Source: Synergistaceae bacterium
GTDB taxonomy: Bacteria; Synergistota; Synergistia; Synergistales; Aminobacteriaceae
NCBI GenBank assembly: GCA_031267575.1
Contig: JAIRYN010000002.1
Coordinates: forward strand, 1 to 36,941
DNA: 36,941 bases
Direction of reading: 5' to 3'
A model generated the notes under the pieces. It was not told the DNA's origin, made no database searches, and saw only the letters and a program-made list of their open reading frames with translations. The position numbers were made by a program, and so were the translations under genes. This document shows, piece after piece, positions 32,582-36,941 of the stretch. Every line of letters starts with the position of its first letter. Positions within the stretch are counted from its first letter, which is position 1.

Positions 32582-33268
32582 TCACCTTTTTCCAATGGGC
32601 ATGATACAGACGGGAATATCCCTCTCTGCCAATTGGAGAGATGTCCGGGCCACGTCGGGCGAAAGGGAGGCGAGGTAGCGCACGCCGATGCCCAGCGCGT
32701 CGGCCGCCAGGTAGACGTTTTGCGTCATTGCCCCAATGGCAACATAGGCCCATTCCTCAGCGCGGCCATTGTTGAAGTTCGCCAAAGCCTTGCTATCCGT
32801 CACGAAAACCAGAACGTGCGACGCTTTCCCCACAAAAGCCTGTGAACCGATGGCGGCTTTGACATTTTCCTTGGAAATTTCCCTTAGGGCGTGTTCTTTC
32901 CAATCATAGAGAAACGTCCCATCGTCGCCCACCACATATACTTTGCAGTAGGGTTCACGCCCCATAGCCAGCGGAATCGTCCACCCTTTTCCTGGGCGAT
33001 TGAGACCGGACGCTGCCCACAAGATCGTTGAAAGCTCCTCTTGTGAGATCTGTCCCGTGGGGTAACTACCTGACAGCGCCGAGGCGCGGCTCTTCAAAAG
33101 CGAAAAAACGCCCCCTCCGCCTTCCGTCAAAGGATCTGGAAGTTTCACATCCGCCCAGGCCGGCACGCACACCGTGGCTCCAGTCAGCAATACCGTCGTC
33201 AGCAACGCCATTGTCACCACCTTAAAAACACGAAAAAACCTCCGTTTGTTTTTGAACGCACAAACCAT
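32582..33268 (-). CDS. Exported nitroreductase-like (SagB/ThcOx-type) protein
   Basis: After a signal peptide (basic KNKRR, then hydrophobic stretch, cleavage after PAWA, about residue 39), the 228-aa protein shows the nitroreductase pattern: QEELSTILWAASGLNRPGKGWTIPLA, YKVYVV-like strands, WAYVAIGAMTQNVYLAADALGIG and VCIMPIGKR. These FMN enzymes reduce nitro groups, quinones or dehydrogenate peptides; the substrate is unknown. Export of an FMN protein in unfolded form would need flavin insertion outside, which is unusual. The start at 33268 follows AAGGGGGAG; upstream in-frame codons would disrupt the signal peptide. It is convergent with the M48 gene. Confidence 0.8.
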   Translation of the reverse strand: MVCAFKNKRRFFRVFKVVTMALLTTVLLTGATVCVPAWADVKLPDPLTEGGGGVFSLLKSRASALSGSYPTGQISQEELSTILWAASGLNRPGKGWTIPLAMGREPYCKVYVVGDDGTFLYDWKEHALREISKENVKAAIGSQAFVGKASHVLVFVTDSKALANFNNGRAEEWAYVAIGAMTQNVYLAADALGIGVRYLASLSPDVARTSLQLAERDIPVCIMPIGKR

Positions 33269-33423
33269 AACAAAACTCCCCCTTAAAAAAATATCAGAAT
33301 TCACAATAATGATTATAGCGCGTCTGACTCCAAGAAAAGAACGGAATCTGTCACGTAGACCGAACTCATTTCTCAATATTTTGGTGATAGGTTAAAGATT
33401 ACGCTAGAATATCAGTGTATACT

Positions 33424-33454
33424 TGACAACATAAATGAGTTTGCTCATACAATC
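33424..33454 (+). promoter_or_regulatory. Promoter with a palindrome in its spacer, ahead of the cyclase operon
   Basis: TTGACA (33424-33429) and TACAAT (33449-33454) are separated by 19 nt, longer than optimal. Between them lies ATGAG-TTTG-CTCAT (33436-33449), an inverted repeat that would block RNA polymerase if bound by a repressor, or be remodelled by a MerR-type activator, which prefers 19-nt spacers. Confidence 0.5.
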
Positions 33455-33475
33455 ACAAAGTAGGAGGAATCGTTC

Positions 33476-34231
33476 ATGCCAAACGCGTCATCTAATCACC
33501 CTCTGTGGAATCAGTTGTCCGAGTTGAAGTCCAAATACAAGTGGATCGACCTCACTCATGAATTCAGCCCCGAAACCCCGCACTGGTATGGATTCCAGCC
33601 TCTCGGCGTCAAAAAGCTGTTCGACTTCGATGTCGCTCCTATGAAGGTCTACGAGTACACTGTTGCTGGACAGTACGGGACCCACGCTGATGTTCCCGGA
33701 CATTTCGACGCCAAGGGCCGGCTCATGGATGAGATCCCTGTGGACGAATTAGTGTATCCACTCTGCGTAGTGGATAAATCCAAAGAGGTGACCCAAAACG
33801 ATGACTATGTCCTCACGAGGACGGACATCGAGGCATGGGAAAAAGAATACGGTGTCATTCCCGAAGGCGCGTTTGTGGCCTTCCGCAGCGACTGGTCGCG
33901 CCGCGAACCGTCCAAATTTGACAATAACGATGCGGAAGGGCACGCGCATTACCCCGGCTGGGACATCGAATGCGTCAAGTGGCTCGCCGATGTTCGCAAA
34001 GTCGGAGCTATAGGGCACGAAACGCCCGACACCGACCCGCCCGCCTGCGAAGCCCAGACTGGTTTCCGCGCCGAAGACTACATCCTCAAAGCCGACAAGT
34101 TGAACGTCGAGCTTCTGAAAAACCTGGATCAGTTACCCCCGGTGGGCGCGATTGCCTTCGTTGTCTTTCCGAAACTCAAAGGCGGAACAGGTTTCCCAAC
34201 CAGAGTGTTCGCCATTTGCCCTAAAGTCTAG
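33476..34231 (+). CDS. Cyclase-family hydrolase (kynurenine formamidase-like)
   Basis: The metal-binding signature GTHADVPGHFD (residues about 68-78) marks the cyclase/KynB superfamily, whose Zn or Mn enzymes hydrolyse amides and lactams such as N-formylkynurenine or isatin. Other blocks: WIDLTHEFSPETPHW at the N-terminus, FVAFRSDWSRR, and AIGHETPDTDPP. Length (251 aa) is somewhat above that of KynB. Substrate cannot be read from the sequence. It is first of three genes (17 bp to the next), all with good Shine-Dalgarno sites. Confidence 0.88.
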   Translation: MPNASSNHPLWNQLSELKSKYKWIDLTHEFSPETPHWYGFQPLGVKKLFDFDVAPMKVYEYTVAGQYGTHADVPGHFDAKGRLMDEIPVDELVYPLCVVDKSKEVTQNDDYVLTRTDIEAWEKEYGVIPEGAFVAFRSDWSRREPSKFDNNDAEGHAHYPGWDIECVKWLADVRKVGAIGHETPDTDPPACEAQTGFRAEDYILKADKLNVELLKNLDQLPPVGAIAFVVFPKLKGGTGFPTRVFAICPKV

Positions 34232-34248
34232 ATTAAGGAGAGATTCTT

Positions 34249-34866
34249 ATGCCGCAATCCACCCAAAAAAACGGTCTCGTTTTCGATGAACGATTGTCGT
34301 ATTTGCAAAAGCCGGACCGCTCCAATATGACAGACTCGCAGTACGAACTCTTCAATCGGAACGTCGAGACGATGAAGCGCGATTGGGGATTTATCAATAA
34401 CCTTTTCAAGGTATTGCCTCTCAATGCTGCGCAGTACGAGGGATTCCTCGCGTTCAAGGCGTCGCTCTTCACACCTGAAGTCTGCTATCTATCCAACGCC
34501 GACAAGGAGATGATCGGCCTCGTGGTATCCTCCACAAACGGCTGCACCTACTGCCTGACTACGCACGGCGACGTTTTGCGGGGGCTCACTGGAGACCCCG
34601 AATGGGTGGATCAGCTCACATACAATTACCGAACGGCTAAACTGACGGAAAAGCAACGCGCCCTATGTGACTACGCCTACTTCGTGACGACCTATCCGAG
34701 GGAGATCGACACGGATCAAGCCGATCATCTGCGCGAAGCCGGTTTTAACGATCACGAGATATTGGAAGCGGCTTACGTGGCCGGTTTTTTCAATTATACT
34801 AACCGCTGGGTCAGCACGATAGCGCCGAAGCCAAACAGTGGACACTTCCACCACAACAGAAGTTAA
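34249..34866 (+). CDS. AhpD-like peroxidase-related protein (carboxymuconolactone decarboxylase family)
   Basis: The AhpD core motif CxxCxxxH is at C99, C102 and H106 (NGCTYCLTTHGDVLR). The 205-residue length and the C-terminal FNYTNRWV segment match the peroxidase-related group of the family, which uses the cysteine pair for thiol-dependent peroxide reduction. It is cytoplasmic. AAGGAGAG precedes the ATG. Sited between cyclase and M20 genes, it may protect one of these enzymes or act in the same catabolic route, but this is context only. Confidence 0.9.
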   Translation: MPQSTQKNGLVFDERLSYLQKPDRSNMTDSQYELFNRNVETMKRDWGFINNLFKVLPLNAAQYEGFLAFKASLFTPEVCYLSNADKEMIGLVVSSTNGCTYCLTTHGDVLRGLTGDPEWVDQLTYNYRTAKLTEKQRALCDYAYFVTTYPREIDTDQADHLREAGFNDHEILEAAYVAGFFNYTNRWVSTIAPKPNSGHFHHNRS

Positions 34867-34919
34867 AATAGATATCGACGCCGCCGCTTTGGCAGTGAAA
34901 TTTTTAAGGGGGAACGACC

Positions 34920-36122
34920 ATGATCGGGGAAATCAAAAAATTGGCGAAAGAGTACGAGCAGGAGATCATTGATCAGAGGCGCCATTTTCACAAAAATCCA
35001 GAGACATCCTGGAATGAGGTGGAAACCACTCGGCACATCGTGGAAGAACTCAAAAAACTGGGGTGCGAGAACATTCAGGTGGGGTTTGGGGGAACGGAGT
35101 GCGGCGTGGCGGCCGACATCACGGGAAGCGGTGACGACGGCAACTCAAAGCGCGTTGCGCTGCGAGCGGATATTGACGCCCTTCCTCTGAACGACGAAAA
35201 GGACGTGCCCTACAAGTCTCAAAAGGCTGGGGCCATGCACGCCTGCGGCCATGACGCCCACGCCGCGATGCTTTTGGGGGCCGCAAAAATCTTGACTAAG
35301 ATCAAGGGCAACCTGAAGGGAAAGGTTCGACTCCTTTTTCAACCCGCCGAGGAACATGGGATTAAGTCCGGCGCCAAGGCGATGATCGACGGCGGAGCCC
35401 TCGAAGGAGTGAGCGCCGTCTTCGGCATTCACGTCATGTCCCCTATCCCCTCTGGGGAGCTTCAGTATCGGGCGGGACCCTTCATGGCGGCGGCGGATGG
35501 CTGGGAGTTGGTTATAACGGGAAAAGGCGGGCACGGTTCCACCCCGGAGAGCGCTCTGGACCCTACCATCGCGGCCTTCCAAATCGGCAGCACATTGCAA
35601 ACTATAGTTTCTCGCGAGATTTCTCCCAAAGACACTGTAGTGGTAAGTGTCGGAGGGATAAGAACCTCTTCCTACGTCTTCAACGTCATTCCCGAACGCG
35701 TGGAAATGACCGGTTCCGTCAGAACCTTCCGCACCGAAGCGCAGGACCACGTGAGAGAGGCCCTGGGCCGCATCGTCTCCGGGATATGCGAGAGCACCCG
35801 TTGCAAGGCTGAGTTCAAGTACATCCCCATTATTCCGGTAACCGTCAACGAGCCCCAAACCACAGAGCTGGCCAAGTCGGTGGCGGAGGCGGTTCTTGGG
35901 GCCGATAGCGTCAAGGAATCGGAACTCGTCATGGGGTCTGAGGACTTCAGCTATTACTCTAAAGTCGCCCCGTCGGTGTTCGTCAACTTGGGCGTGGGCA
36001 ATGCCGAGAAAAAATCCGATATACCCCACCACTCACCCAGGTTCGACGTGGACGAATCCGCGCTCTACTTGGGTGCGGCCCTGCACGCATCTTTCGCCTG
36101 GAGCTGTCTCGAACAAAAATAG
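34920..36122 (+). CDS. M20D-family amidohydrolase (hippurate hydrolase/aminoacylase type)
   Basis: A 400-aa metallohydrolase of the M20D group that removes acyl groups from N-acyl amino acids or hydrolyses related amides. Metal-site motifs: MHACGHDAH (C109, H111), FQPAEE (E144/E145), GIHVMSP and the final HHSPRFDVDE. The dimerisation domain follows ITGKGGHGSTPE. AAGGGGGAAC precedes the ATG at 34920. Third gene of the cyclase operon; hydrolysis of amide-linked amino-acid derivatives suits an amino-acid fermenter. Substrate unknown. Confidence 0.92.
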   Translation: MIGEIKKLAKEYEQEIIDQRRHFHKNPETSWNEVETTRHIVEELKKLGCENIQVGFGGTECGVAADITGSGDDGNSKRVALRADIDALPLNDEKDVPYKSQKAGAMHACGHDAHAAMLLGAAKILTKIKGNLKGKVRLLFQPAEEHGIKSGAKAMIDGGALEGVSAVFGIHVMSPIPSGELQYRAGPFMAAADGWELVITGKGGHGSTPESALDPTIAAFQIGSTLQTIVSREISPKDTVVVSVGGIRTSSYVFNVIPERVEMTGSVRTFRTEAQDHVREALGRIVSGICESTRCKAEFKYIPIIPVTVNEPQTTELAKSVAEAVLGADSVKESELVMGSEDFSYYSKVAPSVFVNLGVGNAEKKSDIPHHSPRFDVDESALYLGAALHASFAWSCLEQK

Positions 36123-36212
36123 GCGCACGATTTAGGCTAAGGGAAAAGACGTGCCAGGCATGAACGTGGCATCGTCGCGCATAATCCGCGGCGTTCTTGC
36201 CCGAAATCGCCC

Positions 36213-36344
36213 AAAGAGTCCTTTAATGAGTCCTTCAATGAGTCCTTCAATGAATCCTTCAATGAGTTCTTCAATGAGTTCTTCAATGAGTTCTTCAAAG
36301 AGTCCTTCAATGAGTCCTTCAAAGAGTCCTTCAATGAGTCCTTC
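36213..36344 (+). repeat. Tandem 12-bp repeat, 11 copies
   Basis: Eleven 12-bp units based on AATGAGTCCTTC. Variants are clustered: three AATGAGTTCTTC in a row, and an alternating AAAGAGTCCTTC/AATGAGTCCTTC pair at the right, which shows recent duplication of dimers. It lies in the 573-bp gap between the M20 gene and tnpA, which otherwise holds only the IS end. Open frames exist on both strands because the unit is a multiple of three and lacks stops. Confidence 0.93.
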
Positions 36345-36500
36345 AATGGTGGTGTTCGCGGAGATCCTGTCCTCGATGGATCGTTTCGTCGAGGACGTCT
36401 TGCATTACGAGCGAAAGACCCGATCCATAGCGTCACATGGAATTTGACTAAAAATATCCCTGTAAACGACGCTGAGGATATGTCAAACGGGTTGGCTCTT

Positions 36501-36567
36501 TTGACATACTCCCACGACTAAAGTCGTGGGATTGTAAGATCGACAAAGACAGCCGACTGAAACCGGT
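36501..36567 (-). mobile_element. IS200/IS605-type element end with perfect hairpin
   Basis: The segment holds a perfect palindrome at 36510-36531 (10-bp arms, 2-nt loop) a few bases from the element's outer edge at 36501. It lies downstream of the minus-strand tnpA gene, by about 130 bp. The 67 bp are nearly identical, in reverse, to 410-476. In TnpB-bearing relatives such ends double as the 3' part of an omega-RNA, but no TnpB is visible here. Confidence 0.8.
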
Positions 36568-36695
36568 CTTACGTCTTCTCCTTATAAGAGTGGATGCCCC
36601 CATTTTGAGAATATTGTAGACCGACCCGGCAAGGCTAATCTTATGGTGAAGATGTTTATCCTGTTTGGCCTGTTAGAGTTTGGAAACGTAGGTTC

Positions 36696-36941
36696 TCATT
36701 TATTTTTCTGCTCTTCGATATACTTCATGATAGCTTTCTCTGAAATATGTCCCACAGATTCACAATAGTACGAACGTGTCCACAAGGAAGGCATTTTCAG
36801 AAGATGAGGAAATTCCAAGCGCAATACTCTTGCCGTATAGCTCTTGAGCTGTCGGACAATATAGTGAGGAGCGTTTATAGGCCGCGTTTTGACAAAGGCG
36901 TGAATGTGATCCGGCATGATCTCAAGCTTCGCAATCTGAAC
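36696..36941 (-). CDS. tnpA: IS200/IS605-family transposase TnpA, C-terminal part, cut by window edge
   Basis: The minus frame is open to the window edge; the visible 81 residues contain the HUH metal motif (PDHIHAFV), a WTRSYYCESVGHISE block and the catalytic-Tyr helix KYIEEQ, the hallmarks of Y1 HUH single-strand transposases. The start and about 50 N-terminal residues lie to the right. The ATG at 36917 is not the true start, as family residues (VQIAKLEI) continue upstream of it. The C-terminus looks intact, so the element may be active. Confidence 0.9.
   Translation of the reverse strand, partial: VQIAKLEIMPDHIHAFVKTRPINAPHYIVRQLKSYTARVLRLEFPHLLKMPSLWTRSYYCESVGHISEKAIMKYIEEQKNK

Noticed and set aside
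36151-36447. Plus-strand frame starting at GTG with Ser/Met/Pro repeats (98 aa)
   Set aside because: Most of it is the 12-bp array, which is open on both strands by composition; there is no strong ribosome-binding site. Kept as a note because the 30 residues after the array look protein-like.

Overview
The window looks like chromosomal DNA from an anaerobic, diderm, flagellated bacterium, most likely a member of the Synergistota (Synergistetes). That placement is inference from gene content and protein style: superoxide reductase plus ferritin, several exported proteins of no recognised family, M20 and cyclase-type hydrolases typical of amino-acid fermenters, and a PheS with a cysteine cluster. 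I could not test it against a database. No rRNA, tRNA or CRISPR array was seen.

Layout. Positions 1-400 hold two small unknown genes on the minus strand, next to a 67-bp IS200/IS605-type element end (410-476). A near-identical inverted copy lies at 36501-36567, beside a TnpA transposase gene cut by the right edge, so the chromosomal segment sits between the outer ends of two related elements. From 521 to 3301 (minus) there are three exported proteins. From 3571 to 5059 (plus) there is an iron/oxygen-defence group: desulfoferrodoxin, ferritin and a flavin reductase-like protein. A TIGR02757-family gene follows, then a 744-bp non-coding stretch that appears to be a promoter plus a long structured leader for infC-rpmI-rplT, continuing into pheS-pheT, a coiled-coil protein and zapA. 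A convergent molybdopterin-binding protein follows, then a histidine kinase/HD-GYP regulator pair with a divergent stand-alone HPt protein. Next come secG, a nicotinate phosphoribosyltransferase-like gene and rplM-rpsI, closed by a strong terminator.

From 19983 to 32521 a long plus-strand run holds an amidohydrolase, a glycogen block (malQ, glgP, glgA, glgC; no branching enzyme seen), a thioredoxin reductase with an extra C-terminal domain, a PfkB-like sugar kinase with an altered active-site motif, fliS, a flgN-like gene and a secreted M48 protease. After a convergent exported nitroreductase-like gene, a probable three-gene operon (cyclase, AhpD-like protein, M20 amidohydrolase) has a promoter with a palindrome in its spacer.

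Main points for a second look: infC appears to start at AUA, behind a leader with a mutually exclusive antiterminator/terminator pair; short tandem repeats (6-23 bp units, 2-11 copies) recur across the window, including in-frame inside pheS, pheT and a kinase gene; the kinase carries an HPt-like domain that has lost its phospho-accepting histidine while the neighbouring HPt protein keeps it; and the paired IS200/IS605 ends.
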